From: Pithys albifrons albifrons | Lineage: Eukaryota; Chordata; Aves; Passeriformes; Thamnophilidae | Reading direction: 5' to 3' | DNA length: 64,000 bases | Assembly: GCF_047495875.1 (NCBI RefSeq) | Contig: NC_092497.1 | Location: 66,568,492 to 66,632,491 of the forward strand | Part shown: piece after piece, positions 60,589 to 64,000 of the stretch | How positions within the stretch are numbered: the stretch's first letter is position 1 | Layout of the letters: every line of letters starts with the position of its first letter | The notes under the pieces: generated by a model | What the model saw: the letters and a program-made list of their open reading frames with translations, nothing else | Databases searched by the model: none | Told to the model about the DNA's origin: nothing | Made by a program: the position numbers and the translations under genes

Positions 60589-63419
60589 GGAAAGAGAGAC
60601 AGAGTCACAGAAAGAGACTAGGCAAAGCCAGTACCAAAGTACTGGATTTGGTCATGCAGGCAAGCAAATGACAGAAACAATAGAGAATCATGCTTAGGGA
60701 AATGTCTGAATAAAAACTGTAGAGAGAAAAAGAAATCAAAAGGAAACACACTGGCTGAGGAAAAAAAAACTTGAAAGAGATGGGGATAGGCTAGGCTGAC
60801 AGATAGATACAGGAGTTGAAGAGAAGCAGAGAGTTTGACGGACAAGGAACTTAAGATTAAATTTAAGTGGTTAAAAAGCAACAGCTGGGAAGGGCCACTG
60901 GGGAAAGAGCAGACTACTGAACATTCAGGATTCCACTATGCTCACAGTTAAGGGAAAGCAAAATAAGGACTGATAATATTAGACATTTCTGTATTGACAG
61001 CAAGGGGGGGTTAACCTTAAACATATAGCAGGACAATCCACTAACAGAGTAGTTAATATTTAAGCAAACACAAGACCGAGAAAATTACCAGGCAATAACA
61101 GATCAGTGTTCCTGCTTCAAATATTCTCAGTGGTGTGCACATGTGTGTAGGAGGTGGAAGTGACAGAGGCAGCTGAGAGAGGTAGGTTTGTATTTAGGCC
61201 TTTCATGGATGGTGTACTTGAAACTGTATTTATTTGGCCTTAATAGAGGCTAGTTTTTAGGACAGTTTTAATTTAGCAAGGAATTAAAAGTAAATAGAAC
61301 TATGAGTGAGTTTAAAAAATAATAAGGAAAATTATATTAGTCTGAAACCTTTCCACTTGGTTTAAGTTTCTGTGATCTTCTACAGATTCAGAAGGGGCTT
61401 ACTGCAATGGCCTCATGAGTGAACGACAGGCAGAAAGGGAACAAGCAGAGAGCAAAACATCCGTAAACGGCCAGTTCACAGAGGCCACCCAAAGCAAACG
61501 GCAGGCAATGAGGAACTTCTCGTATAGAACAAAATGCTTATAGACAAAGGAGAGTCTAGTCTTCATGCGCAGGCTGTTTAGAAAAGCAACTACTGAAACC
61601 ATTCCTTGAAAAGCAGGCATCAGTATAAGCAAGAAATTAAAAGGGAAGAAAAAGCAGGAACACTGACCAAGTTTAGTAGACGTTAGTATTAAAGTTAAAA
61701 AGACTGCCATGCATCCAGGGTCATTCTCTCTTACCATGCACAACAGTTAAGTATCATCACTCATCAAAAGCCATGACGAGCTTAAACATAACATTAACAT
61801 AAAAAATGCCACAATGCAGCTACATTCATTTCATTTGTATTCTTTGTTATTGGTTTAATTAATAGTTTTTTAAGGTGGGTAAAAAGTAAAAAACACACCA
61901 ACCTTCTCGCAGCTCTGAGGGATGTAGGGGGTTTGATGCAGAACACAATGAAATGAGGAAAGGAGAAAAACAAGGGAAACACAGAGAGAGTAAAAAGGCC
62001 ATATCAAGGCTTTCAACTGCTAGTTGAACATCTCTACTTGTGCTAATTAAACCTTCCTACCTCACCTTGAAAAGTCAGCATTTTCTATAGCTACAATGGT
62101 GTTAGAAACAACAGCTAGCGTAATTTTGAAATTTTCCTTTGGATATAAAGGTATACATGCCTCATGCAGTACAGGAAAGTCAGTATGTTGGAGGACAAGA
62201 GAAAGAAAATAGAAGATCAAATAACTTTCTACGGATGTTATAACTATGAAAGGTTTTCCTTTCTTTTCTTTTTTAATTAGCCATAAGAGTCACACCATAT
62301 GAAAACGTATCAGGTTGATTGAAAAATCAGCTCTAAAAAAAATTTCAAAATCAAGCTAGACATCTTTTGTAAGGTCATTCACCCTGCTGCAAATTTTACA
62401 GATGTTTATGTTTTCATTCCTATTTCCCCCACCCATGCCCTTACACTATAGACACACGCACACACACACACACATATATATACACATATGTATGTATGCA
62501 TGTTATAGGCCTTGTTTTACAGAAATCTACATCAATCAGACATAGCAAATACTGCCTGAAACAAACCCCTTCTTTCTAGCAGAACTAAAATTTATTTTCA
62601 TACGTTAATAACCATTTCTACTACTGCACAAGGAATAGCTGTTTTCTTATTAACCATACCTGTCATATACTCAGGTAATTTCTTAAAATAATATAGCCAA
62701 TTGACCACTATCATTCTAAAGGGCTACACCTCACTCACAAGTCTCACAGTAAATATATAGATATAAACATACATATATAATAAGAAGAAACAGAAAAGAA
62801 GAAAATACAGTTGTGCTCTGCATACATCAAGTTAAAAAGTTAGAGGCTTTTCCTTTGCAGTTACACAGCAGAGGTCAGATAGGCATACACCTCAATGCCT
62901 TGGGGTTACACTCAGCTCATTAGTAGCACACACAGCAGTCACTTCAGGAGTTTGAAAAGAAAACCAAACCAAACCAAACCAAACCAAACCAAACCAAATC
63001 AAACCAAAACTAATAAAAGAAAATAAATGCTAAGCTTAATTTAACTCAATTCAGAAAAATAACAGAAGTTAAGATGTAAAGATACAAATATACTTACAAA
63101 CTTTAACCCGCAGGATAGATTGGACTCTAGAGTGCTTTAAAAGAACAAAATAAACCCCAAGCCTTTCCTCTACAGTTTAAAATGAACGTTATGACTGACA
63201 GATTTACCATGGCGTTTTGATTATTACAGTGGTAACTGTACAGATCCTGAAAGTATCTTATCCCTGAACCTGAACGAACAGTGGATGCCAGGGTTATGTC
63301 ATTCCTACCTCTGACATATAGATTGGCAGGGGCAGAATAGCGTGTACCCGCACTGTTGGTTGCAACACACTCATATTTGCCTTGGTCAGATTCTTCACTC
63401 AGTTCAATTTGGAGGGCAC
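736..63419 (-). CDS. PTPRD: PTPRD, internal part (19 exons, Ig2 to start of phosphatase domain 1)
   Basis: Nineteen exons on the minus strand join in frame to give about 1174 codons: end of Ig2, Ig3, eight fibronectin III repeats, furin site, transmembrane helix and the cytoplasmic lead-in to phosphatase domain D1. Every junction has GT donor and AG acceptor dinucleotides and matching phase. Residues such as [11 protein letters not shown] (Ig3), [11 protein letters not shown] (FN1) and [11 protein letters not shown] (juxtamembrane) are PTPRD-type; the paralogues PTPRS and PTPRF differ more in these stretches from memory. The product is a type I membrane receptor of axons and presynaptic terminals that triggers synapse formation with IL1RAPL1, IL1RAP, SLITRK and SALM partners. 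The 5' end, Ig1, meA and both catalytic domains are outside the window. Paralogue assignment is by recall of family sequences, not by a search. Confidence 0.97.
8330..9358 (+). mobile_element. CR1 LINE fragment, 3' half, internally deleted
   Basis: Plus-strand reading gives broken ORF2 pieces: [13 protein letters not shown] near the start, then [12 protein letters not shown] (the reverse transcriptase GNYRPVSL motif) around 8690-8727. After about 8755 the text jumps to the CR1 3' part (LVRPHLK-type region, the KLWRRDS region, and the final GGTTGGACTACATGA 3' end). Frameshifts and stops throughout; a dead copy. About 1 kb, against roughly 4.5 kb for a full element. Confidence 0.85.
10309..10370 (+). 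repeat. 31-bp imperfect tandem duplication
   Basis: Two adjacent copies start AATGATTGATGTCAATTTAC and AATGACTGATGTTAACATAC; they agree well over the first 24 bases (ending ACTCCTT) and less over the rest. Confidence 0.65.
10835..10947 (-). CDS. PTPRD: PTPRD exon: cytoplasmic juxtamembrane segment
   Basis: A 113-nt exon (phase 2 to 1): [20 protein letters not shown] then [17 protein letters not shown]. Serine-rich and basic, with likely phosphorylation sites (RKSS, ESDS), and leads from the membrane to the wedge region before D1. Differences from mammals are conservative (NSKEV versus NNKEI). Acceptor ATGCAG, donor CCAG|GTAAGA. Confidence 0.97.
10948..13360 (-). other. PTPRD: PTPRD intron between meD and juxtamembrane exon
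   Basis: A 2.4-kb intron downstream of meD in the transcript. Its notable content is the (GGAA)n tract at 11650-11799, which is a 150-nt pure pyrimidine tract in the pre-mRNA. Otherwise plain AT-rich sequence. Confidence 0.85.
11650..11799 (+). repeat. (GGAA)n tetranucleotide microsatellite, about 37 copies
   Basis: Uninterrupted AAGG/GGAA repeats over about 150 bp. The repeat creates long open frames on both strands (KEGR and SFLP repeats), which are artefacts. In the PTPRD transcript it reads (TTCC)n, about 1.6 kb downstream of meD and 0.7 kb upstream of the next exon. Confidence 0.97.
13361..13372 (-). CDS. PTPRD: PTPRD microexon D (meD, SKPD), 12 nt
   Basis: Minus-strand TAAACCTGACAG is flanked by GGAGCAG and GTGAGA. 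Placed between the transmembrane exon (ends AAA AG) and the next (starts G AAG AGG) it reads K-S-K-P-D-R-K-R, which is the known PTPRD form with the four-residue cytoplasmic insert just inside the membrane; skipping gives K-R-K-R. Phase 2 to 2. The acceptor has TGCTGC between the pyrimidine tract and AG, like meB. The insert changes the spacing between membrane and the phosphatase domains and adds a serine. Confidence 0.93.
13373..13409 (-). promoter_or_regulatory. PTPRD: meD 3' splice-site region with tandem UGC
   Basis: On the minus strand a clean pyrimidine tract (13394-13409) is followed directly by TGCTGC (13388-13393) and a purine-rich 15-nt spacer ending GGAGCAG. The pyrimidine tract thus sits 22-37 nt from the exon and UGC lies between it and AG, the layout described for SRRM4-dependent microexons. 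Function is inferred. Confidence 0.6.
13740..13850 (+). repeat. GA-rich low-complexity tract
   Basis: GAGAGG/GGAGAGGAAAAATG-type purine-rich sequence on the plus strand, so pyrimidine-rich in the transcript, about 370-480 nt upstream of meD. Confidence 0.7.
14320..14700 (+). mobile_element. Possible LTR remnant (uncertain)
   Basis: A block clearly richer in GC than its surroundings, with a TATA-like ATTATAAAAA (about 14540), then ATTAAA (14613) and a C/T-rich stretch 3' of it, the order seen in retroviral LTRs (U3, R with polyadenylation signal, U5). I could not find matching TG...CA ends or a target duplication, so this may simply be unique sequence. Confidence 0.3.
15358..15362 (+). repeat. 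5-bp target site duplication, left copy
   Basis: GGTGG directly before the LTR start; identical GGTGG follows the LTR end at 15807-15811. Confidence 0.8.
15363..15806 (+). mobile_element. Solo ERV LTR nested in CR1
   Basis: A 444-bp insert that starts TGTAGTGGG and ends ACTACA, so TGTAGT...ACTACA form perfect short inverted ends. It is flanked by GGTGG on both sides (15358-15362 and 15807-15811), a 5-bp target duplication. TATAAAA lies at 15463-15469, preceded by ACCAAAGAAATATTCCATAC, a motif I associate with avian ERV LTRs. Plus orientation. A long T then C-rich run (15671-15722) lies inside. No internal retroviral genes remain. The 5-bp duplication fits ERVL-like or some class I elements; family not settled. 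Confidence 0.85.
15807..15811 (+). repeat. 5-bp target site duplication, right copy
   Basis: GGTGG directly after the LTR end; pairs with 15358-15362. Confidence 0.8.
19425..19585 (-). CDS. PTPRD: PTPRD exon: transmembrane helix
   Basis: A 161-nt exon (phase 0 to 2). It encodes a short stalk ([20 protein letters not shown]), an acidic TDEEEG and then a hydrophobic run of about 24 residues ([20 protein letters not shown]) ending LLYKR, the single type I membrane helix with a basic stop-transfer end. The stalk residue after the exon junction is Thr (TMYATS) where mammals have Lys. Acceptor TCTCTAG, donor AAAAG|GTATGT. The phase-2 end allows either meD or the next exon to follow. Confidence 0.97.
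19586..22869 (-). other. PTPRD: PTPRD intron, 3.3 kb
   Basis: AT-rich intron between the furin-site exon and the transmembrane exon. No mobile element or simple repeat of note recognised. Confidence 0.8.
22870..23079 (-). CDS. PTPRD: PTPRD exon: furin site and membrane-proximal domain
   Basis: A 210-nt exon (70 codons, phase 0 to 0), [20 protein letters not shown] to [11 protein letters not shown]. Residues 7-10 are RKRR followed by SIR: the proprotein convertase (S1) site where LAR-family receptors are cut into two subunits that stay bound. The rest ([38 protein letters not shown]) is the juxtamembrane fold next to the S1 cut. Acceptor TAAAG, donor TCT|GTAAGT. Confidence 0.97.
23367..23391 (+). 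other. G-quadruplex-type G-run
   Basis: Four runs, GGGG CA GGGG, a G-rich spacer, GGGG A GGG. Plus strand is the PTPRD template strand, about 290 bp upstream of the furin-site exon in the transcript. Confidence 0.5.
23479..23640 (-). mobile_element. CR1 LINE 3'-end fragment
   Basis: Plus strand reads AGAATTATAGAATTAATTATG then GTTGGAAAGGACTTTTAAGG, then ACCATTAACC...CCACCAGGAACAGTGACTCAACCAC, the reverse complement of an avian CR1 3' end. So the element is on the minus strand. Diverged. Confidence 0.8.
26195..26415 (+). repeat. G/T-rich low-complexity tract
   Basis: Runs of TTTGTTTG, GGTTTTTT and TTTGGTTTG. Gives spurious open frames on both strands. In the transcript this is A/C-rich. Confidence 0.75.
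27638..28052 (-). mobile_element. CR1 LINE 3' fragment
   Basis: Plus strand begins ATAGAATCAAAGAATCACAG then GGTTGGAAGAGACCTCCAAC, and continues through CCTCCAGGGTCGGAGAATCC and GGGAGAAGAGACCAATCCCC to CTTCTCCAGGCTAAACAACC: an avian CR1 3' end in reverse complement. Relatively well preserved (about 415 bp), so probably younger than the other copies here. A 159-codon plus-strand open frame overlaps it and is antisense to the LINE. Confidence 0.93.
28859..28949 (-). CDS. PTPRD: PTPRD exon: membrane-proximal ectodomain, 30 codons
   Basis: A 91-nt exon (phase 2 to 0) coding [20 protein letters not shown] then [10 protein letters not shown]. It belongs to the conserved region between FN8 and the furin site. 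Acceptor TTTACAG, donor GAG|GTACTG. The basic KRSRGK and acidic DEMELDE halves are typical of the family. Confidence 0.96.
32131..32156 (+). repeat. C-rich homopolymer run (G-rich in the transcript)
   Basis: Eleven C, one T, eight C, then TTCCCC. On the transcript strand it is a G run able to form a G-quadruplex. Length is prone to sequencing error. Confidence 0.85.
32530..33110 (-). mobile_element. Old, diverged CR1 LINE fragment
   Basis: Plus strand shows reverse-complement CR1 landmarks: GGGCATTGTCCATATGCCTC, CCTTAGCAGGAAGCCTATTC, GCAGCTCCTCACAGGACATG, then CACCAGCTTTGTTGCCC and TTGCTGGATGCACTCAAGGA; beyond about 33000 it resembles a more internal CR1 part (GAGTGAACAGCACTTCCAAG). Much more diverged than the 27638 copy. 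The right edge is approximate. Confidence 0.7.
33257..33510 (-). CDS. PTPRD: PTPRD exon: FN3 repeat 8, second part
   Basis: A 254-nt exon (phase 0 to 2) from [20 protein letters not shown] to [10 protein letters not shown]. It contains [20 protein letters not shown] and [19 protein letters not shown], the membrane-proximal extension of FN8. Mammalian PTPRD has two more residues near GKMVEEVDG as I recall; here the text is GKMEVDG. Acceptor ATATAG (short pyrimidine tract), donor AA|GTGAGT. Confidence 0.96.
33511..34385 (-). other. PTPRD: PTPRD intron, 0.9 kb
   Basis: Short intron within FN8. Contains one strong G-run motif at 33679-33701; otherwise AT-rich. Confidence 0.8.
33679..33701 (+). 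other. Strong G-quadruplex motif
   Basis: GGGG-T-GGGG-A-GGG-C-GGGGG-A-GGG: five G runs with one-base loops on the plus (template) strand, 169 bp upstream of the second FN8 exon in the transcript. One-base loops predict high stability. Confidence 0.75.
34386..34483 (-). CDS. PTPRD: PTPRD exon: FN3 repeat 8, first part
   Basis: A 98-nt exon (phase 1 to 0) coding [18 protein letters not shown] then [14 protein letters not shown]. The acceptor is a tandem CAGCAG: using the second AG gives the expected V-F-A-K start, using the first adds one alanine. Donor AAG|GTAAGT. Because the exon starts with TG after a phase-1 junction, splicing from FN3 (ending in A) would create a Met here, the join used by FN4-FN7-skipped forms. 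Confidence 0.95.
34484..34489 (-). promoter_or_regulatory. PTPRD: NAGNAG tandem acceptor of the FN8 exon
   Basis: Minus strand reads CAGCAG immediately before TGTTTGC. Both AGs keep the frame: the distal one gives ...Q-V-F-A-K, the proximal one ...Q-A-V-F-A-K. Confidence 0.7.
34484..34911 (-). other. PTPRD: PTPRD intron, 428 bp
   Basis: Shortest intron in the window, between FN7 and FN8. Read-through open frames cross its 3' splice site on both strands. No repeats seen. Confidence 0.85.
34912..35499 (-). CDS. PTPRD: PTPRD exon: fibronectin III repeats 6 and 7
   Basis: A 588-nt exon (196 codons, phase 1 to 1) with two FN3 domains. FN6 starts [20 protein letters not shown] and runs through [19 protein letters not shown]7 starts [20 protein letters not shown], has [20 protein letters not shown] and ends [19 protein letters not shown] then FRTLPVDQ. 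Acceptor GCTACAG, donor CAAG|GTAGGA. Like the FN1-FN2 exon it encodes a fused domain pair. It is the last exon of the block that short isoforms leave out. Confidence 0.97.
35500..40308 (-). other. PTPRD: PTPRD intron, 4.8 kb
   Basis: AT-rich intron between FN5 and FN6. A short AATAATAATGATAATAAT run lies near 35925-35955. No mobile element recognised. Confidence 0.8.
40309..40426 (-). CDS. PTPRD: PTPRD exon: FN3 repeat 5, last part
   Basis: A 118-nt exon (phase 0 to 1; 39 codons plus one base) starting [17 protein letters not shown] and ending KLVSTTGA. Shows the SGLQPETTY strand E-F signature of FN3 repeats. The first residue is Glu where mammals have Asp. Acceptor CTTAG, donor GCAG|GTAATA. 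Confidence 0.96.
40427..42458 (-). other. PTPRD: PTPRD intron after meC, 2.0 kb
   Basis: The first 170 bases after meC in the transcript (42290-42458) are G/U-rich, with many GTTTG, TTGCTTG and GGTTGG blocks. A short imperfect hairpin, CACGTGTGTGCACATG...TGCACACGTAAG, lies at 41139-41169. Nothing else recognised. Confidence 0.75.
42459..42485 (-). CDS. PTPRD: PTPRD microexon C (me[10 protein letters not shown]), 27 nt
   Basis: Minus strand codes nine residues, WEYDDTTEH, between AAATCAG and GTAAGT. It falls in FN5 exactly where mammalian PTPRD has WEFDDTTEH, with one Phe to Tyr change. Phase is 0 to 0, so it is an optional in-frame cassette. The LAR-family paralogues have an equivalent 9-residue alternatively spliced insert in FN5. 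The donor is strong (GTAAGT) and the acceptor has a long pyrimidine tract, so if it is regulated, the control is likely different from that of meB and meD. The intron just after the exon is unusually G/U-rich in the transcript. Confidence 0.95.
42486..44416 (-). other. PTPRD: PTPRD intron before meC, 1.9 kb
   Basis: Long pyrimidine tract in the transcript just before meC (about 42495-42535). AT-rich elsewhere, no repeat recognised. Confidence 0.8.
44417..44610 (-). CDS. PTPRD: PTPRD exon: FN3 repeat 5, first part
   Basis: A 194-nt exon (phase 1 to 0) from [20 protein letters not shown] through [16 protein letters not shown] to KDIVLADAQ. The FN3 tryptophan and the QIRGYQVHY strand C' are plain. 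Acceptor GTTCCAG, donor CAG|GTAATT. It joins either the 27-nt microexon at 42459-42485 or directly the exon at 40309-40426, since both joins are phase 0. Confidence 0.97.
44611..45639 (-). other. PTPRD: PTPRD intron, 1.0 kb, with A-rich tract
   Basis: Contains an A-rich low-complexity stretch (45116-45262) with AAACC and AAACAAAA blocks; in the transcript it is U-rich. No other feature. Confidence 0.8.
45116..45262 (+). repeat. A-rich low-complexity tract
   Basis: Long A runs broken by CC and GGG (AAAAACCAACC, AAATAAATAAATAAAAAAACC). No LINE or SINE body is attached on either side. Confidence 0.8.
45640..45945 (-). CDS. PTPRD: PTPRD exon: FN3 repeat 4
   Basis: A 306-nt exon (102 codons, phase 1 to 1) holding one whole FN3 domain. 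It opens [18 protein letters not shown], has the [20 protein letters not shown] core and closes [17 protein letters not shown] then VLIRTDED. The acceptor is AAATTAG and the donor GATG|GTATGT. Being symmetrical, it can be skipped alone without a frameshift. FN4 is the first repeat absent from the known short, four-FN isoforms. Confidence 0.97.
45946..49275 (-). other. PTPRD: PTPRD intron, 3.3 kb
   Basis: Intron between FN3 and FN4. No mobile element recognised. 48140-48480 has a dense set of TTAATTGTAATTAAT and similar homeodomain-type motifs and is a candidate conserved non-coding element. Confidence 0.75.
49276..49420 (-). CDS. PTPRD: PTPRD exon: FN3 repeat 3, second part
   Basis: A 145-nt exon (phase 0 to 1) starting [18 protein letters not shown] and ending [10 protein letters not shown] plus one base. 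It has the LxGL and YxFRLAARS signature of the FN3 E-F strands. The bird sequence reads QRVSTEP where mammals have QRITIEP as I recall. Acceptor TTTTTAG, donor TCAA|GTAGGT. Its phase-1 end is the upstream anchor for skipping of the FN4-FN7 exons. Confidence 0.96.
49421..50139 (-). other. PTPRD: PTPRD intron splitting FN3, 719 bp
   Basis: Plain AT-rich intron; I see nothing in it. Confidence 0.85.
50140..50273 (-). CDS. PTPRD: PTPRD exon: FN3 repeat 3, first part
   Basis: A 134-nt exon (phase 1 to 0) beginning [20 protein letters not shown], with the conserved strand B-C tryptophan, and ending GEHGEE. Acceptor CTTTAG and donor GAG|GTAAGC. The exon splits FN3 within the domain and continues directly in the exon at 49276-49420. 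It follows an 8-kb intron that contains two CR1 fragments. Confidence 0.96.
51735..52078 (+). mobile_element. CR1 LINE 3' fragment, diverged
   Basis: Plus strand reads GGGCTGCAGGGCTGCAGATG near the start, then GATGAAGCCCTAAGAAACTC and AGTCTGACCCCAGAGCTGAG then CCTGCTCTGGGCAG, and ends CCTGAATTGTCCTGTGATGC then TATGATCT: a CR1 3' end with its octamer-like tail. Confidence 0.8.
54445..54735 (+). mobile_element. CR1 LINE 3' fragment
   Basis: Plus strand has AACAGGACAAGGAGCAATGA, ACATGAGGAAGAACTTCTTT, GGAAGAGGCTGCCCAGGGAG, GAACTGGATGACCTCCAGAG and ends ATTATTCTGTGGTTT. Typical avian CR1 3' end, about 290 bp. Confidence 0.92.
58308..58889 (-). CDS. PTPRD: PTPRD exon: fibronectin III repeats 1 and 2
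   Basis: A 582-nt exon (194 codons, phase 1 to 1) that encodes two whole FN3 domains. FN1 starts at [10 protein letters not shown] and shows the ITLTWDSG tryptophan and [17 protein letters not shown] strand G motif. FN2 starts at [10 protein letters not shown] with [18 protein letters not shown] and [17 protein letters not shown]. Acceptor is TTTAG and donor GGAG|GTAAGC. The exon boundaries coincide with domain boundaries, so FN1-FN2 move as one unit. FN1-FN2 are implicated in ligand binding (for example NGL-3) across the LAR family. Confidence 0.98.
58890..59608 (-). other. PTPRD: PTPRD intron between Ig3 and FN1, 719 bp
   Basis: Plain AT-rich intron; I see nothing in it. Confidence 0.85.
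59609..59878 (-). CDS. PTPRD: PTPRD exon: Ig3 domain
   Basis: A 270-nt exon (phase 1 to 1) encoding the whole third Ig domain, from [16 protein letters not shown] to AIAQITVK. Visible landmarks are the first cysteine in [10 protein letters not shown], the core tryptophan in [10 protein letters not shown] and the second cysteine in [13 protein letters not shown] and NYT are N-glycosylation sequons. Acceptor is GTTCCAG and donor AAAG|GTATAT. Ig3 with meB contributes to IL1RAP and SALM binding. The sequence looks nearly identical to the mammalian domain, which makes the gene call secure. Confidence 0.98.
59879..61902 (-). other. PTPRD: PTPRD intron between meB and Ig3, 2.0 kb
   Basis: Holds a CA/TA-type stretch (60180-60255), a TA microsatellite (60505-60589) and purine-rich sequence (60588-60800). 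No mobile element recognised. Confidence 0.8.
60505..60589 (+). repeat. TA-rich microsatellite
   Basis: TATATATATA with CACACC, ATATAAATATATA repeats and a final 20-base AT run. Self-complementary, so able to form hairpins. Confidence 0.9.
61903..61914 (-). CDS. PTPRD: PTPRD microexon B (meB, ELRE), 12 nt
   Basis: Minus-strand AGCTGCGAGAAG is flanked by CCCTCAG and GTTGGT. With the G from the Ig2 exon and the TT of the Ig3 exon it reads E-L-R-E between LYVR and VRRVPP, exactly the known meB insert at the Ig2-Ig3 junction. Phase is 1 to 1, so inclusion or skipping keeps the frame. meB lengthens the Ig2-Ig3 linker and controls which postsynaptic partners bind. The donor (AAG|GTTGGT) is weak, and the acceptor has a displaced pyrimidine tract with a TGC motif, both fitting regulated neuronal inclusion. 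Far too short for ORF or most gene finders. Confidence 0.95.
61915..61970 (-). promoter_or_regulatory. PTPRD: meB 3' splice-site region with UGC motif
   Basis: Read on the minus strand, a pyrimidine tract (61955-61970) lies 41-56 nt before the exon. Between it and the AG is a TTCTGCATC stretch whose TGC is at 61938-61940, about 24 nt upstream. A UGC between a distant pyrimidine tract and the AG is the published layout of SRRM4 (nSR100)-dependent neural microexons. Binding itself is inferred. Confidence 0.55.
62455..62498 (+). repeat. (CA)n then TATG microsatellite
   Basis: ACACGCACACACACACACAC followed by ATATATATACACATATGTATG. Short and interrupted. Confidence 0.85.
62961..63010 (+). repeat. 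(AACCA)n pentanucleotide tract
   Basis: About ten copies of the AACCA unit with one C to T change near the end. In the transcript it reads (TTTGG)n, about 1.05 kb upstream of meB. Confidence 0.92.
63309..63419 (-). CDS. PTPRD: PTPRD exon: C-terminal part of Ig2
   Basis: A 111-nt exon, phase 1 in and phase 1 out, coding 37 residues from [10 protein letters not shown] to SAPANLYVR. It holds the second Ig2 cysteine in the typical [10 protein letters not shown] strand F motif. Acceptor is TACAG before the exon and donor is GAG|GTAGGA. It follows the meA microexon site in the transcript (ESI and GGTPIR pieces in mammals); no such pieces are visible in the 581 nt upstream, so meA is presumably beyond the window edge. 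Ig1-Ig2 bind heparan sulphate and, with meA and meB, the IL1RAPL1/IL1RAP and SLITRK ligands. Confidence 0.97.
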
Positions 63420-64000
63420 CTGTATGGATATAAGATACATTGCCAAAGAGACGGTCAGAGAAGGCTTTTTATATCCATAACAATACACCTCTCAACAATA
63501 TGAAAAGCTTGTATGCGAAGGTCCACTCAACGTCGGTTCATTTTCTTGCTAAGGTGCACAGACAGAAAATGATGCAATGAAAAAAACAAGATTATTTTTT
63601 TCACATCATCAGTGCTAGCACAGGAAAACAATTTGCATTTGGAAAAAAAACCAAACCCTTTAAACAATACTCTTTCCTAAACCATTAAAATGAAGATGGG
63701 TGAGACTGCTTCAAGGAAGAATGGCTTTTGAATAAAACAAAAGAGATTAAGTAGTTTGGTCATTATAATTTTTTAATGTTTATTTCATTGTTTCAATCTA
63801 GTAATAGAAGTATCACAAAAGGTGGTACTCATAAAAAAGGCAGGACAGACTTCAAGAAACCTTCTGCTGAAGAAAGCCAAAAATGTGCAGCAAGAACAAA
63901 AAGGCTGCTTGAAGTGAAAAAAAAGAAACTGTATTAGTCATTTACAATTATCAAAATATTATTTTAAAGAAATAAAACTCCTTTAAGACATGCAGATTGA
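63420..64000 (-). other. PTPRD: PTPRD intron upstream of the Ig2-end exon (partial)
   Basis: AT-rich. I looked for the meA pieces (ESI, 9 nt; GGTPIR, 18 nt) flanked by AG and GT on the minus strand and found none in this stretch. Confidence 0.75.

Larger units (their letters stand above)
61915..63308 (-). other. PTPRD: PTPRD intron between Ig2 and meB, 1.4 kb
   Basis: Contains a (CA)n/TA stretch (62455-62498) and an (AACCA)n tract (62961-63010). The part next to meB carries its regulatory region, described separately. Confidence 0.8.

Noticed and set aside
61399..61743. 114-codon minus-strand frame with hydrophobic runs
   Set aside because: Intron sequence next to meB; no family resemblance, no repeats, no splice logic.
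63852..63866. CAGCAGAAG|GTTTCTT on the minus strand as a meA candidate
   Set aside because: Does not code ESI or GGTPIR in the required phase.
1..64000. CRISPR array, tRNA/rRNA genes, bacterial or phage system
   Set aside because: No spaced direct repeats, no tRNA or rRNA signature; the sequence is a vertebrate intron-exon landscape.

Overview
The window is vertebrate nuclear DNA, almost certainly from a bird. It is AT-rich, has long introns, and carries CR1 LINE fragments whose 3' ends carry the avian ATTCTATGAT-type tail. One gene fills it: a 19-exon internal stretch of PTPRD (receptor-type protein tyrosine phosphatase delta, LAR/type IIa family), transcribed on the minus strand, so its 5' side is near position 64000 and its 3' side near position 1. 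The exon translations match PTPRD closely, for example in the Ig3 domain, the FN1-FN2 pair and the membrane-spanning segment. In birds PTPRD is expected on the Z chromosome (human 9p synteny); that is background knowledge, not something seen here.

In transcript order the exons encode: the end of Ig2 (63309-63419); microexon meB (61903-61914, ELRE); Ig3 (59609-59878); FN1+FN2 (58308-58889); FN3 in two exons (50140-50273, 49276-49420); FN4 (45640-45945); FN5 in three pieces, the middle one being the 27-nt microexon meC (44417-44610, 42459-42485, 40309-40426); FN6+FN7 (34912-35499); FN8 in two exons (34386-34483, 33257-33510); two membrane-proximal exons, the second with the RKRR furin site (28859-28949, 22870-23079); the transmembrane exon (19425-19585); the cytoplasmic microexon meD (13361-13372, SKPD); and two exons leading to the first phosphatase domain (10835-10947, 736-833). 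All phases join, giving one open frame of 1174 codons (3524 nt, less two bases that complete a codon begun upstream) with all three microexons in. The signal peptide, Ig1, most of Ig2, meA and both catalytic domains lie outside the window.

The protein is a presynaptic adhesion receptor. Ig domains and FN repeats bind heparan sulphate proteoglycans and postsynaptic partners (IL1RAPL1, IL1RAP, SLITRKs, SALMs), and meA/meB set the partner choice. The cytoplasmic half binds liprin-alpha and carries the phosphatase domains.

The introns hold seven CR1 fragments, a solo ERV LTR (15363-15806) nested in one of them with an intact 5-bp target duplication, a roughly 150-bp pure (GGAA)n tract, an (AACCA)n tract, a TA-rich microsatellite and several G-quadruplex-type runs. 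I see no second protein-coding gene, no RNA gene and no CRISPR array. The most interesting points are the microexons meB and meD, whose 3' splice sites both have a UGC motif between a displaced pyrimidine tract and the AG (the SRRM4/nSR100 layout), the frame-neutral FN4-FN7 block, and the nested LTR.
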